A model generated the notes under the pieces. That model was not told where the DNA came from, made no database searches, and worked only from the letters and a program-made list of their open reading frames with translations. DNA of 64,000 nucleotides from Alcanivorax limicola (GTDB lineage Bacteria > Pseudomonadota > Gammaproteobacteria > Pseudomonadales > Alcanivoracaceae): the NCBI RefSeq assembly GCF_019931215.1, contig NZ_JAIOUB010000003.1, forward strand, positions 530,630 to 594,629. Direction: 5' to 3'. Position numbers and translations under genes: made by a program. How positions within the stretch are numbered: position 1 is the stretch's first letter; the number at the start of each line of letters is the position of its first letter. This document shows, piece after piece, positions 23,848-33,217 of this stretch.

Positions 23848-26800
23848 TCAATGAAAATCCCGAGAGTGACTTTTCAGGTCGGCGAGGGCGGCACTCATGT
23901 CCTCCACGGCGCCCGCAATCAGATGGATGATGCCCTCCGGCGTCTTTTCCACGACCCCCTTCACGATTAACAGCTGGCCGCCGAGCAGCGCCCGGCGAAA
24001 ACGCTCCTGAATGGTTTGCCACAGCACCACATTGGTATTGCCGGTTTCGTCCTCCAACGTCATGAACATCACACCCGAGGCGGTGCCCGGGCGCTGACGG
24101 TTGGTGACCAGGCCCGCAACACGGACCAGTCTGCCGCTGTCGACACGGCGCAATTGCCGCGCACTGCGACAGCGGCGGAAAGCGTCCTGATGGCGCAGCA
24201 ACGCCAGCGGGTGGCGCCCCAGGGTCAGGCCGAGGCTACGGTAATCACTGAGCAGCGATGCCACTTCAGACGGCGCATCCAGATGAATGTTGTCATGCAG
24301 GGCCGAGGCAGGCTCCGGCGCATCGGATGGGGCGCCGAACAGCGGCAGGGTTTCCTGCACCGCCTGTATTTCCCAGTGGCCCTGATGGCGATGGCCGGTC
24401 ATGCGCGCCAGGGCATTGGCGGCGACCAGCGCTTCACGCTCGCGCTTGCCCAGCCGGGCACGCAGGCACAGGTCGGCGACATCGGTAAAGCGCGCCTGTT
24501 GTCGTGCTGCGGCAATGCGGGTCGCGGCGTCCTCATCGAAACCGCTGATCTGGCGCAAGCCGAGCCGCAGGGCCGGTTGCATGCCGTAGGCCTGCCTTGC
24601 GCTGTCCTCCAGCGTGTAATCCCAGTCGCTGCGGTCCACGCACACGGGACGAATCTCGATGCCATGCTGACGCGCATCCTGGATCAACTGGGACGGGGAG
24701 TAGAACCCCATGGGCAAACTGTTCAGTAACCCGCAGTAGAAGGCGCTGGTGTGATGGCGTTTCAGCCAGGCGGAGACATACACCAGCAGGGCGAAGCTGG
24801 CGGCATGGGATTCCGGGAAGCCATAGCCGCCAAAGCCTTTCATCTGTTCGAAAATGCGCGTGGCGTAGTCATCGCTGTAGCCGTTGGCGCGCATGCCGTT
24901 GATGACCTTGTCGCGAAACTGCATCAACTCGCCGCTCTTGCCCCAGCGGGCCATGGCGCGGCGTAGCTGGTCTGCTTCGCCGCCGCTGAAGCCTGCGGCC
25001 ACCATGGTCAGCTGAATGACCTGCTCCTGGAAAATCGGGATGCCTAACGTGCGGGAGAGCACATCGCGAATGCGCTGGTCCGGGTAGTCCACCGGCTCCA
25101 GGCCATCCCGGCGGCGCAGGTAAGGGTGCACCATGTCACCCTGAATCGGGCCGGGGCGAACGATGGCCACCTCGATCACCAGATCGTAGAACTGGCGTGG
25201 CTTCAGGCGAGGCAGCATGTTCATCTGTGCCCGGGACTCCACCTGGAACACGCCGACGCTGTCGCCTTTGCAGAGCATGTCGTAGGTGTGCGGTTCTTCC
25301 CTGGGGATGCCTTGCAGGGTCAGCGGTGGCGTGTTCGGGCGACTCATGTAGCCATTAATCGTATAGCCATTAATCAGATCGAGCATCTTGCGAATGGCCG
25401 TGAGCATGCCCAGTGCCAGCACATCCACTTTCATCAGGCCCAGCGCTTCCAGATCGTCCTTGTCCCACTGGATGATGGTGCGATCCGGCATGGCGGCATT
25501 TTCCACCGGCACCAGTGTGGCCACCGGGTCGCGGCTGATGACAAAGCCCCCCACATGCTGGGACAGGTGCCGGGGGAAGCCGAGCAGTGACAGCACCAGG
25601 TGGCGATACTGGCGCGCCAGCCGCGTGTCGTGCAGGCCGGCTTCGCGGAACCGTTCGGCCAGGGTTTCCGGTTTGTCCCACCAGGCCAACTGTTTGCTGA
25701 GCAGATCCAGGCGGTGACGGTCGAAGCCCAGTGCGCGGCCGACATCACGCACGGCAGAGCGCATGCGATAGCTGATCACGGTAGCCGCCAGTGCGGCGCG
25801 CTCACGGCCGTACTTGGTGTAGATGTACTGGATGACTTCTTCGCGCCGCTCGTGCTCGAAATCCACATCGATATCGGGGGGCTCGTTGCGTTCACGGTTG
25901 ATGAAGCGCTCGAACAGCAGGCTGCTGTGGGCCGGGTCTACCTCGGTGATGAACAGGCAATAGCAGACGGCGGAGTTTGCCGCCGAGCCCCGTCCCTGGC
26001 AGAGAATATTGCGGCTGCGGGCAAAGGCAACGATGTCCTGCACGGTGAGAAAATAATATTCATATTGCAGCTCGCGGATTATGGCGAGCTCTTTCTCGAT
26101 CTGTTGCTGCACGCTGGCCGGTACGCCGTCGGGCCAGCGCCTGGCAGCACCGTCTTCGGTCAGCTGGCGCAGGTGGGCGGCGGGTGTCAGCCCGTCAGGG
26201 ACCACCTCGGTCGGATATTGATAGCGCAACTCACGCAAGGAAAACCGGCAGCGTGCGGCGATGTGCAGGCTTTCGGCCAGCAGGGCTGGCGGGTAAAGCG
26301 CCTGCAGCCGCTGCACCGGGCGCAGGTGCCGTTCGGCATTGGCGAAACGCTGGCGGCCCAGCGCCTGCACGGTGGTGTGGTGGCGCAGGGCGGTAACCAC
26401 ATCCAGCAAGGGCTGGCGTGCAGCGCTGTGCATGTGCACGTCGTTACTGGCCACCATGGGCAGTTGGCAGGTGTCTGCCAGCGTGCGCAGGTACTCGTAC
26501 TGGCACACGTCGTCGCCGTCTTGCAGCAGTTCGCAGGCAATCCAGAGCCGGTCGTTGAACAGGGGCATCAGGCGCGTGAGCTGGTCCCGGTCGGTATCCG
26601 TGTCCCAGCCAGGCAGCCACAGGCACAGCAGGCGCTGGCTGTGCTCGGCGAGCAGGGACCAATCGGCCTGGTAGGTGCCTTTGGCGCTGTGGCGCCGGGC
26701 CCGGGTAATGAGGGTGGAGAGGTCTGCGTACGCCGCGCGGTCCGGCACCAGCAACACCAGCCGGGTGCCGTCGTCCAGGGTCAGCGCGCTGCCGATGATC

Positions 26801-26979
26801 AGCGCCAGGTCGGCGGCGAGGGCGGCCTGATGTGCCCGGACCACGCCGGCCAGTGAGCATTCATCGGTGATGGCCAGCGCCTGGTAGCCGAGGCTGGCGG
26901 CCTGCCAGACCAGCTCGTCCGGCTGACTGGCGCCGGTGAGAAAGGTAAAGGAGGAGGTAACGTGCAGCTCGGCGAACAT
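23848..26979 (-). CDS. dnaE2: Error-prone DNA polymerase DnaE2 (mutasome subunit)
   Basis: C-family translesion polymerase that works with ImuA and ImuB in SOS mutagenesis. 1043 residues, normal for DnaE2. ATG 26979 gives MFAELHVTSSFTFLTGAS, the standard start of the PHP domain, with a GGGAGC-type ribosome binding site; an in-frame start at 27048 is less likely. The palm carries CQGRGSAANSAVCY and the catalytic PPDIDVDFEHERREEVIQYI; a C-terminal OB-fold (VRVAGLVTNRQRPGTASGV) follows. A LexA box lies at 27172-27191, leaving a leader of almost 200 bp. The partner genes imuB and imuA are 8.6 kb away, whereas they are usually adjacent. A 15-bp tandem duplication at 25349-25378 gives INGYTINGY. 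Confidence 0.95.
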   Translation of the reverse strand: MFAELHVTSSFTFLTGASQPDELVWQAASLGYQALAITDECSLAGVVRAHQAALAADLALIIGSALTLDDGTRLVLLVPDRAAYADLSTLITRARRHSAKGTYQADWSLLAEHSQRLLCLWLPGWDTDTDRDQLTRLMPLFNDRLWIACELLQDGDDVCQYEYLRTLADTCQLPMVASNDVHMHSAARQPLLDVVTALRHHTTVQALGRQRFANAERHLRPVQRLQALYPPALLAESLHIAARCRFSLRELRYQYPTEVVPDGLTPAAHLRQLTEDGAARRWPDGVPASVQQQIEKELAIIRELQYEYYFLTVQDIVAFARSRNILCQGRGSAANSAVCYCLFITEVDPAHSSLLFERFINRERNEPPDIDVDFEHERREEVIQYIYTKYGRERAALAATVISYRMRSAVRDVGRALGFDRHRLDLLSKQLAWWDKPETLAERFREAGLHDTRLARQYRHLVLSLLGFPRHLSQHVGGFVISRDPVATLVPVENAAMPDRTIIQWDKDDLEALGLMKVDVLALGMLTAIRKMLDLINGYTINGYMSRPNTPPLTLQGIPREEPHTYDMLCKGDSVGVFQVESRAQMNMLPRLKPRQFYDLVIEVAIVRPGPIQGDMVHPYLRRRDGLEPVDYPDQRIRDVLSRTLGIPIFQEQVIQLTMVAAGFSGGEADQLRRAMARWGKSGELMQFRDKVINGMRANGYSDDYATRIFEQMKGFGGYGFPESHAASFALLVYVSAWLKRHHTSAFYCGLLNSLPMGFYSPSQLIQDARQHGIEIRPVCVDRSDWDYTLEDSARQAYGMQPALRLGLRQISGFDEDAATRIAAARQQARFTDVADLCLRARLGKREREALVAANALARMTGHRHQGHWEIQAVQETLPLFGAPSDAPEPASALHDNIHLDAPSEVASLLSDYRSLGLTLGRHPLALLRHQDAFRRCRSARQLRRVDSGRLVRVAGLVTNRQRPGTASGVMFMTLEDETGNTNVVLWQTIQERFRRALLGGQLLIVKGVVEKTPEGIIHLIAGAVEDMSAALADLKSHSRDFH

Positions 26980-27171
26980 GCTCTGCTCCCGCCGGAAACC
27001 CGGCGATAACCGAGCGATAATCGGGCGATAAAAGGGTCCGGGGAGCAAAGCGCCGTCCCTGGCGCCGGCCCGACAGCGGGGACTGAGGGCCTGGGAGATG
27101 GATCACGGCGGAAACCTGAAGAGGTGTTGCAGTACCTGAACAGCTGCCGTGTGCTCACCGGACAGCCAGAA

Positions 27172-27191
27172 TACTGTTCGTATGGACAGTG
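27172..27191. promoter_or_regulatory. LexA (SOS) box upstream of dnaE2
   Basis: TACTGT-N8-ACAGTG: CTGT at 27174-27177 and ACAG at 27186-27189, with the canonical spacing of eight. It lies about 195 bp upstream of the dnaE2 start and close to the 3' end of the gene at 27222. The equivalent site upstream of imuA (38234-38253) is almost identical. Confidence 0.88.
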
Positions 27192-27221
27192 TGTCAAGCA
27201 GGCATGCGTTCAGTCCTCCCG

Positions 27222-28256
27222 TTACAGCAGGGCCAGGGTGGAATCGGCGTGCCAGAAGGGCGACAGGCGGCGACGCAGGGTCTCTTCGAGAATGCCTTTT
27301 TCCTTTAGCAACGCGATGATGTCCGGGGCGTAATGCATGATCTCGTCGTTGACCATTTTCTTGGTCACGCCCATTTCGCCCACCAGCTTGTCCAGCGTGG
27401 TGTCGCCATATTTGTGGAAAAAGAAATCCACGCCGGCGTCCAGCAGGTTGCCGAAGTAACGGGTTTCGCGAAATTGCTTCCAGGCTTCCAGCCCGGTGAC
27501 CATGACATCTTCCAGCTCGTCGCGGGTGATGTAACGGCGCAGGCTGGCGACTTTCTCTTCCTTGATCTCGTCCCAGAAGTCGAGAATGCCCTGGCGCAGC
27601 TCGCCGCTCTCCACAGCGCTTTCCAGCCGCTTCTCACTTTGCCGGATGATGCTGCGGGTATTGTGGGCGATATATTTCTTGATGCTGGTTTCGGCGGATT
27701 TTTCCAGACCCGGGGCGGCCCTGCTCACCGCAGATTTGCCGAGCTTGAGCAGGGAGCTGGCGCCAGGAATATTGCCGGCCATGTTGCCCGCCATATTAGT
27801 CCCCTGGGAGACGAAACCCTGGATGCCGCGATACAGCATGTCGGAAATCAGATTGAGCGTCAGCGGGCTGCCGCCGATCTCACTGATCAGGCGCTGGCGC
27901 AGTGCTTTCATTTCCAGTGCCACGTCCAGCAGTTCGGCGACTTCCTGATCCGTGATCAGATCTTCGAAGCTGTTCTTGTCGTGGCCCGGGTGGTTATACA
28001 GGCGATCGGCGATTTCGCCGATCAGCTCGGGAATGGCGCCAGAAATCTCCATCTCGATGGCATAGCGGCGGGCGGTAACGCGCACTTTTTCCGCGCTGAC
28101 CACCTCATTGAGCTTGAGGGTCTTGGCAAGCTTGAAGAACTGATTCACCTCTTCCTTGACCAGTTTCTTGAATTCCTTCTCGTCCAACTGGGCAATGATC
28201 CAGGCAATCTGGGCGTTGAGGAGCTGTTCTGCTTTATCCCGCTGCGCGTCCGTCAT
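27222..28256 (-). CDS. Conserved hypothetical helical protein
   Basis: A 344-residue cytosolic protein that I do not recognise. ATG 28256 (MTDAQRDKAEQLLNAQIAWI) is preceded by GGGA; the open frame continues upstream without a convincing start. The sequence is strongly helical and charged, with no signal peptide. A short hydrophobic middle (QGFVSQGTNMAGNMAGNIPG, with an imperfect 12-bp tandem repeat) could contact a membrane. It lies on the same strand as dnaE2 and upstream of it, but the dnaE2 LexA box and leader separate them. Confidence 0.7.
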   Translation of the reverse strand: MTDAQRDKAEQLLNAQIAWIIAQLDEKEFKKLVKEEVNQFFKLAKTLKLNEVVSAEKVRVTARRYAIEMEISGAIPELIGEIADRLYNHPGHDKNSFEDLITDQEVAELLDVALEMKALRQRLISEIGGSPLTLNLISDMLYRGIQGFVSQGTNMAGNMAGNIPGASSLLKLGKSAVSRAAPGLEKSAETSIKKYIAHNTRSIIRQSEKRLESAVESGELRQGILDFWDEIKEEKVASLRRYITRDELEDVMVTGLEAWKQFRETRYFGNLLDAGVDFFFHKYGDTTLDKLVGEMGVTKKMVNDEIMHYAPDIIALLKEKGILEETLRRRLSPFWHADSTLALL

Positions 28257-28427
28257 GATTCGGTGGTCCCTTTTCCTGTGTGATGTTCGGGAGCTTAGAG
28301 GCTCTGCCCGGTTTGTGCCTTGGCCGCAGTGACGTTGCCGCCGGGTTGCGTCAGGCACTGGCGCTGGCTGGCATTGCATAGCATGCTTGCATACACAGCG
28401 GGAAACAGGGAAGCAGCCGATTTGCGC

Positions 28428-29768
28428 ATGATACGGTTTTTCAGAGGTGAGCTGACGGAAGAGGTCCGGGACTGGGTCAATGATGGCCTGATCAGTGCCG
28501 CGCAGGGTGAGTCCATTCTGGCGCGCTATGACCGCTCTCTGTCGGAAACAGACCAACCCTCACTGGGCTATCGCGTGCTCTCGGCGCTGGCCATCCTGTT
28601 CGCCGGCGCGGCCTTGCTCCTGCTGCTGTCGCATAACTGGGATCAGATGTCCCGGGCCGGCCGTATGCTCAGCCTGATTGCCGCCACCGGATTGCTGAAC
28701 GGGCTGGGGGTGCGCCAGTGGGTGCGCGGGCAGCGGGATCAGGCGGTGCTCTGGTTCTTTGCTGGCGGCATTGTCTACGGCGCCAGCATCATGCTGATCG
28801 CGCAAATCTATCACCTGGGTGAGCACTTTCCGGACGGCCTGTTGTTCTGGGCACTGGGCATATTGCCCCTGGCGTTGCTCACTGCCAGCCGTCTCTTGCA
28901 TGTTTTGCAGTTGGCATTGGTGACAGTCTGGATGCTGACGCAATGGCGCTACGGCTTGCCGTGGTTGTTGCCATTATTTGCCGGCGCGGCCTTGTACCAG
29001 GTCCTGTACCGCAGCCGTTCTGCCGTATTGCTGCACGGCGCGCTGCTGCTGTTACTGGTCTGGTTGAACGGTCTGTATGCCTGGTGGTACGGCTATTTCC
29101 ACAACTGGATCGGCGGCGCTGGCAGCGTGCATCTGGTGCTGACATTGTTGCTGCTGTTCCTGATGCACACGGTGGCGCTGACGCAGTTGGCGCATCCTTC
29201 GCGGGGCCGCCGGGAGGACGCGCGCAGTGTCAGCAACTGGTGGCTGCGACTACTGGTGCCGTTACTGTTTCTGTTCAGCTATAGCCGCACCTGGGCGGAT
29301 TTCATCGATGACTGGATAGCATTGGGCGGCGTGCTGGTGGTGCCACTATTGCTGACGATGGTATTGGTGGCCCTGATGGCAAGTCGTATGCCTGCCTCCC
29401 GGCGCTGGCAGCTGCTGGCAACGGGCGGTGCGCTGACATTGGTGCTGGCGGTGATTCATTACCTGCCGCAAAGCATGTCGCTGGCGGTCCCGCTGGCGGT
29501 GCTGGTGAATCTGCTGTTACTGGTGATGGGCATTGCGCTGATACATCAGGGGTTGCGTGAGCGTCGGGCGCGGCGTTTCCATCTGGGCATCGTATTGCTG
29601 CTGGCGTTGGGTCTGCTGCGCTACGTCTCGCTGATCGGTGATTACCTCAGCAGTGCGTTGATGTTTGCCATTGCCGGCGGTGTGCTGTTCGCGGCGGCGC
29701 GCTACTGGAAACGCCAGGTGGCGCGGCCTGGTAATACAGAGTCGTCCAGAACCGGGGAGGCGTCATGA
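28428..29768 (+). CDS. DUF2157 integral membrane protein
   Basis: Multi-pass inner membrane protein of about 446 residues with around twelve hydrophobic helices. The N-terminal DUF2157 motif is visible in LTEEVRDWVNDGLISAAQGESILARY; after it the whole chain is membrane-embedded. The start may be ATG 28428 or ATG 28383, neither with a strong ribosome binding site. Its last four bases overlap the start of a GDYXXLXY-type gene; these two families are commonly found side by side in bacteria. Function is unknown. Confidence 0.82.
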   Translation: MIRFFRGELTEEVRDWVNDGLISAAQGESILARYDRSLSETDQPSLGYRVLSALAILFAGAALLLLLSHNWDQMSRAGRMLSLIAATGLLNGLGVRQWVRGQRDQAVLWFFAGGIVYGASIMLIAQIYHLGEHFPDGLLFWALGILPLALLTASRLLHVLQLALVTVWMLTQWRYGLPWLLPLFAGAALYQVLYRSRSAVLLHGALLLLLVWLNGLYAWWYGYFHNWIGGAGSVHLVLTLLLLFLMHTVALTQLAHPSRGRREDARSVSNWWLRLLVPLLFLFSYSRTWADFIDDWIALGGVLVVPLLLTMVLVALMASRMPASRRWQLLATGGALTLVLAVIHYLPQSMSLAVPLAVLVNLLLLVMGIALIHQGLRERRARRFHLGIVLLLALGLLRYVSLIGDYLSSALMFAIAGGVLFAAARYWKRQVARPGNTESSRTGEAS

Positions 29769-30472
29769 GTCAGTCACAGCATCGCCTTCGGGATATGGCG
29801 GATAACGTGGAGCATGCGGCGGTGGACCTGAGAAACCGGGCACTTTCCGACAAACCGATGAACTGGCGTGCCTGGTTGCTGATCCTGGTGGTACTGGGGC
29901 AGTTGCTGGTGCTGGCCGGTGTCTATCTCGGCGCCCGCTATCCGCTCTGGGTCGGGGAGGAAGTGACGCTCGAGGTGGTGCCGGTGGACCCCCGCGATAT
30001 GTTCCGGGGCAACTATGCGCGGCTGGAGTATGCCATTTCCGTCGTGCCCGCTGCGCTGCTTGATGCCGATGATGTCGGGCGCCCGCTGCGGCGCAGTGAG
30101 CGGGTGTATGTGTCGCTGGCGCGCGGTGACGACGGCTTCTGGCATGCCACAGGGCTGTCCCGTGCGCGGCCGGACGACGGGATATTTCTGCGCGGTCGGA
30201 TTGCCTGGCATCACAGCGAGGTGTACCGGTTACGTTACGGCATCGAGGCCTGGTTCGCGCCGAAAGAGAAAGCACTGGCACTGGAGCGGGATCTCGTCAG
30301 CGGCGGCGTCGCGCGCATCCGGGTAGCGCCGGGCGGGCGCGCAGCATTGGCGGAGCTGGAGGCGGACGGTTCTGAGGTAAACGGTTCTGAGGTAAACGGT
30401 TCTGAGCTGGACAGTTCTGGGCTAGACAGTTCTGAGCTGGAAAGCCCCGGCTCAGCGGCCGACCCCGGATAG
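29765..30472 (+). CDS. GDYXXLXY-domain membrane-anchored protein
   Basis: A 235-residue protein with one N-terminal membrane helix (about residues 36-58) and a periplasmic domain bearing the family motif, here as DPRDMFRGNYARLEY (GNYARLEY). The family is regularly encoded after DUF2157 proteins, as here, with ATGA overlap. The C-terminal tail consists of GSEVNGSEVNGSELDSSG-type repeats from five 15-bp tandem units, an unusual low-complexity extension. The last 21 bases overlap the end of the convergent pirin gene. Function is unknown. Confidence 0.82.
   Translation: MSQSQHRLRDMADNVEHAAVDLRNRALSDKPMNWRAWLLILVVLGQLLVLAGVYLGARYPLWVGEEVTLEVVPVDPRDMFRGNYARLEYAISVVPAALLDADDVGRPLRRSERVYVSLARGDDGFWHATGLSRARPDDGIFLRGRIAWHHSEVYRLRYGIEAWFAPKEKALALERDLVSGGVARIRVAPGGRAALAELEADGSEVNGSEVNGSELDSSGLDSSELESPGSAADPG
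30366..30440. repeat. 15-bp tandem repeat, five copies
   Basis: Five consecutive 15-bp units (first ACGGTTCTGAGGTAA) at 30366, 30381, 30396, 30411 and 30426. The first two are identical and the later ones diverge. They encode the pentapeptide repeat at the C-terminus of the GDYXXLXY protein and keep its frame. Confidence 0.95.
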
Positions 30473-31147
30473 CAACAGGTAGCTGTCGGGCGCGAGATGG
30501 ATCGACACATCGTGCGCCTGGAACAGGGTGTCTGCCGCCATGCGCGCTTGTCCGGTGACGCCCGCGCTGTGTTCCGTGACATGCGCCGTGCCGCGCACGA
30601 GATAGCCCAGACAAGGGCCGCTCACCGTGGCCGCCAGTGTGTCATCTTCCCCTGTAATCATGACATCCAGCCAGGTCATACCGGCGGCGGGCGAGGCTTC
30701 CCCATACACCCGTGTACGACACCCGGGCTGCGGCTGATGGACCCGGTAATCCGTTGCGACGGGTGACTGTGCCGGCTGGAACCAGATCTGAATCATGTGA
30801 TTGAAACTGCCGTCGGGATTGACTTCATTGTGCGCAAAGCCGGTGGTGCCTGCCCGCTGTACCTGCACGTCTCCCGCTGACAGCACGTGCCCGTCGCCGA
30901 CGCTGCCGCGATGCAGCAATCGTCCGCGTATCAGGCAGGTAACGATATCGATGTCCCGATGGTGGTGTTCGCCGGTGCTGCCGTGGGGGCGAAAGAACGC
31001 ATCGGCCAGGTAGACCAGATGGCCCAGCCCCTCGCTGGTATCCGCCAGGCGCTTGCCGGTGAACTGTGTCGGGCTCATGACATAGAGCCGCTCTTTCAGG
31101 CCTGCGAAGCCGGTCAGCGGCAAGTCATCACGGGTGATGATGTGCAT
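30452..31147 (-). CDS. Pirin-family cupin protein
   Basis: Bicupin of 231 residues related to pirin and quercetin 2,3-dioxygenase YhaK. The N-terminal cupin carries the metal-site pattern in GEHHHRDIDIVTCLIRG (H61, H63), with H106 and E108 in GFAHNEVN. The C-terminal cupin is degenerate, as usual. Bacterial pirins have been linked to metabolic control or flavonoid oxidation; the role here is unknown. Its stop lies inside the 3' end of the convergent GDYXXLXY gene, and its start is one base from the stop of the AraC-type regulator upstream, so both are co-transcribed. Confidence 0.87.
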   Translation of the reverse strand: MHIITRDDLPLTGFAGLKERLYVMSPTQFTGKRLADTSEGLGHLVYLADAFFRPHGSTGEHHHRDIDIVTCLIRGRLLHRGSVGDGHVLSAGDVQVQRAGTTGFAHNEVNPDGSFNHMIQIWFQPAQSPVATDYRVHQPQPGCRTRVYGEASPAAGMTWLDVMITGEDDTLAATVSGPCLGYLVRGTAHVTEHSAGVTGQARMAADTLFQAHDVSIHLAPDSYLLLSGVGR

Positions 31148-31148
31148 G

Positions 31149-32135
31149 TCAGCGCCTCAGTTTGCCTGGTGTGGTGCCGGTCCAGCGGCGGAAGGCGCGA
31201 TTGAACGCGCTTTGTTCGGAAAATCCCAGCAACAGGGCCACATCGCTGAGCGACAGGGACGTGTCGGCAAGATACTCCCGCGCCAGCTGGGTGCGCGCCC
31301 GATCCAGAAACTGTTGCCAGCTGATGCCGTGGGTGGTCAGGCGACGCTGCAAGGTGCGTGGTGAGACATGCAGTGCTTTGGCTGCTGCGGGCAGTGTTGC
31401 CCGGCCCTCGGCCAGCAAGCGGGGCAGCAACTGTTGCAGGGCGCGATCGAACGCATCGTTGTCCGGCAATGCCTGCAACAGCGCCTGGGCCTGGCGGTCC
31501 AGCAGGGCGCGCAGGGCCGGGTCCCGGTGGGGCATGGGGATGCCCAGATATTCAGCGGGGAAACGCACGCGCACATGACTGTTGCCGAACTCCACCGGGC
31601 AGTCGAAGAATGCCTGGTAGGCCTGTTCGTCCCCGGGCCGCTGTGGCGTGCCGGTAAACGTCACCAGCGAAGGCGGCGGCGGATTTTCTACCTGCCGGCG
31701 CAGGAAGGTGATCAGCGCGGCGATGGCAACACCGTCGCCCATCTGCCCCAGGAATCCGGTGGCGCCTTGCCAGCGGATTTCCACTTCATGGCCGGTGGCC
31801 ATGATCTGGGCAATGTTGATGCCATAGAAAAGCTTTTCATAACGCTGATAGGCGAGCATGGCCTCGCCCAGCGTTTCCGTGGCCAACACCAGATAACCGA
31901 GCACACCGACATGATGGGGCTGCACACCAGCGCCGATGTCCAGCTCCGGGGCGATAGCGGCCGGGCGTAGCGCCACGGCCTTTTCCAGGAGTGCCCGCCA
32001 CTGCTGGCCCGGAATGATGTCATCCGGTGCGCGCCAGGCCAGCGCGGCGCGGATTTCCGGGGCCGGCAGGTTCTCGCGATCCAGCCAGTCGGTCAGCAAT
32101 CCGGTCCAGGCACCGGTCAGGCGTAATACGCTCAT
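31149..32135 (-). CDS. AraC-family transcriptional regulator
   Basis: Regulator of 328 residues. ATG 32135 has GGAGACC about eight bases upstream. The N-terminal two thirds resemble the arabinose-binding-like domain (DUF4066 type) found in OruR/ArgR-like AraC regulators (HHVGVLGYLVLATETLGEAM). The C-terminal domain has the two helix-turn-helices: ATLPAAAKALHVSPRTLQRR and SLSDVALLLGFSEQSAFNRA followed by FRRWTGTTPGKLR. It is divergent from the fatty-acid hydroxylase-type gene at 32254 (118-bp gap) and upstream of pirin, which are the likely targets. Confidence 0.87.
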   Translation of the reverse strand: MSVLRLTGAWTGLLTDWLDRENLPAPEIRAALAWRAPDDIIPGQQWRALLEKAVALRPAAIAPELDIGAGVQPHHVGVLGYLVLATETLGEAMLAYQRYEKLFYGINIAQIMATGHEVEIRWQGATGFLGQMGDGVAIAALITFLRRQVENPPPPSLVTFTGTPQRPGDEQAYQAFFDCPVEFGNSHVRVRFPAEYLGIPMPHRDPALRALLDRQAQALLQALPDNDAFDRALQQLLPRLLAEGRATLPAAAKALHVSPRTLQRRLTTHGISWQQFLDRARTQLAREYLADTSLSLSDVALLLGFSEQSAFNRAFRRWTGTTPGKLRR

Positions 32136-32253
32136 GTTGAGTCTGGTCTCCAACGGTGTGGCGTTGATAGTCAAAAATAAGTCGTGACTTGTCAATATGC
32201 TGGTGCAGGCTTGACCAACAATGGGGGTCACCCTGTTATCGGTAGGAGCCACC

Positions 32254-33204
32254 ATGTCTTTTGTCGAAATGATCCATACCATGCTGGCCGACAGCGGCCT
32301 GCTGGCCCTGTGGGAACAGATGCCGGCATGGCTGGCGCTGGACCTGCGGCAACTGGTGTTCGTGCTGGCGACGCCGCTGTTTATCGGTGTGGCGCTGTGG
32401 GAGTACCGGCGGATTCGCCATGACGACACGCTGATCAGTGTGCCGGAAGCCGTGCGCAATTTCCTGCTGGGTGCGGGGTATCAGGTGACGGAGCTGTTGT
32501 TCGCCGGGCTGATTGCGTTTCCGGTCTATACGCTGGCCTATCATTATCGTTTGTTCGATGTGGCACTCAGCTGGCAGGCCTTGCTGGCGACGTTTATCGG
32601 TGTCGAGTTCTGCTTCTACTGGATGCATCGCAGCAGTCACCGGGTGCGTTGGTTCTGGGCCGCGCATGTAGTGCATCACTCATCGCAGCGGATGAATTTC
32701 TCCACGGCAATGCGTCAGAACGCTACCAATATCTTTAACGGGGGCTGGTTGTTCTATGTGCCACTGGCGTTTCTCGGCCTGAACCCGGTCTGGATCGGCG
32801 TGGTCTTTGCGCTGTCACTGGTGTACCAGTTTTTCATTCATACGACACTGGTGGACAAGCTGCACCCGGCGATCGAGTGGGTGTTCAACACCCCCAGCCA
32901 TCACCGCATGCACCACGGCAAGAATCCGGGGTGTATTGATCGTAATTACGGCGGGGTGTTGATTGTCTGGGATCGCTTGTTCGGCACCTTTGTGGAAGAG
33001 CATGACAAGCACGCCATCGAGTACGGCATTACCCGGCCACCGCCACGGGATGATCTGATCACCCTGTGGACGCATGAATACCAGGACATGTTCCGGGATA
33101 TGCGCCAGCCCGGGAGCCTCTGGCGCCGCCTGCAACATCTGTGGCGCGCGCCAGAGTGGGAGCGGGAGCGGGAACAGCAACAGCCGCGTGAGCAGAAACT
33201 GTAA
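32254..33204 (+). CDS. Sterol desaturase / fatty acid hydroxylase family protein
   Basis: Membrane di-iron oxygenase of 316 residues. ATG 32254 follows GGAG. Four or five hydrophobic helices surround the eight-His motifs: HRSSH, HVVHHS and HHRMHH, all intact. Members hydroxylate or desaturate lipid chains (for example carotenoid, sterol or alkylglycerol substrates); the substrate here is unknown. The gene is divergent from an AraC-family regulator, a common arrangement for inducible lipid-oxidation genes. The C-terminus is a charged Glu/Arg/Gln tail. Confidence 0.87.
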   Translation: MSFVEMIHTMLADSGLLALWEQMPAWLALDLRQLVFVLATPLFIGVALWEYRRIRHDDTLISVPEAVRNFLLGAGYQVTELLFAGLIAFPVYTLAYHYRLFDVALSWQALLATFIGVEFCFYWMHRSSHRVRWFWAAHVVHHSSQRMNFSTAMRQNATNIFNGGWLFYVPLAFLGLNPVWIGVVFALSLVYQFFIHTTLVDKLHPAIEWVFNTPSHHRMHHGKNPGCIDRNYGGVLIVWDRLFGTFVEEHDKHAIEYGITRPPPRDDLITLWTHEYQDMFRDMRQPGSLWRRLQHLWRAPEWEREREQQQPREQKL

Positions 33205-33217
33205 CGCTAGTCCTGCA

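Noticed and set aside
25600..26856. 418-codon plus-strand frame opposite dnaE2
   Set aside because: It has no family motifs and mirrors the DnaE2 reading frame.
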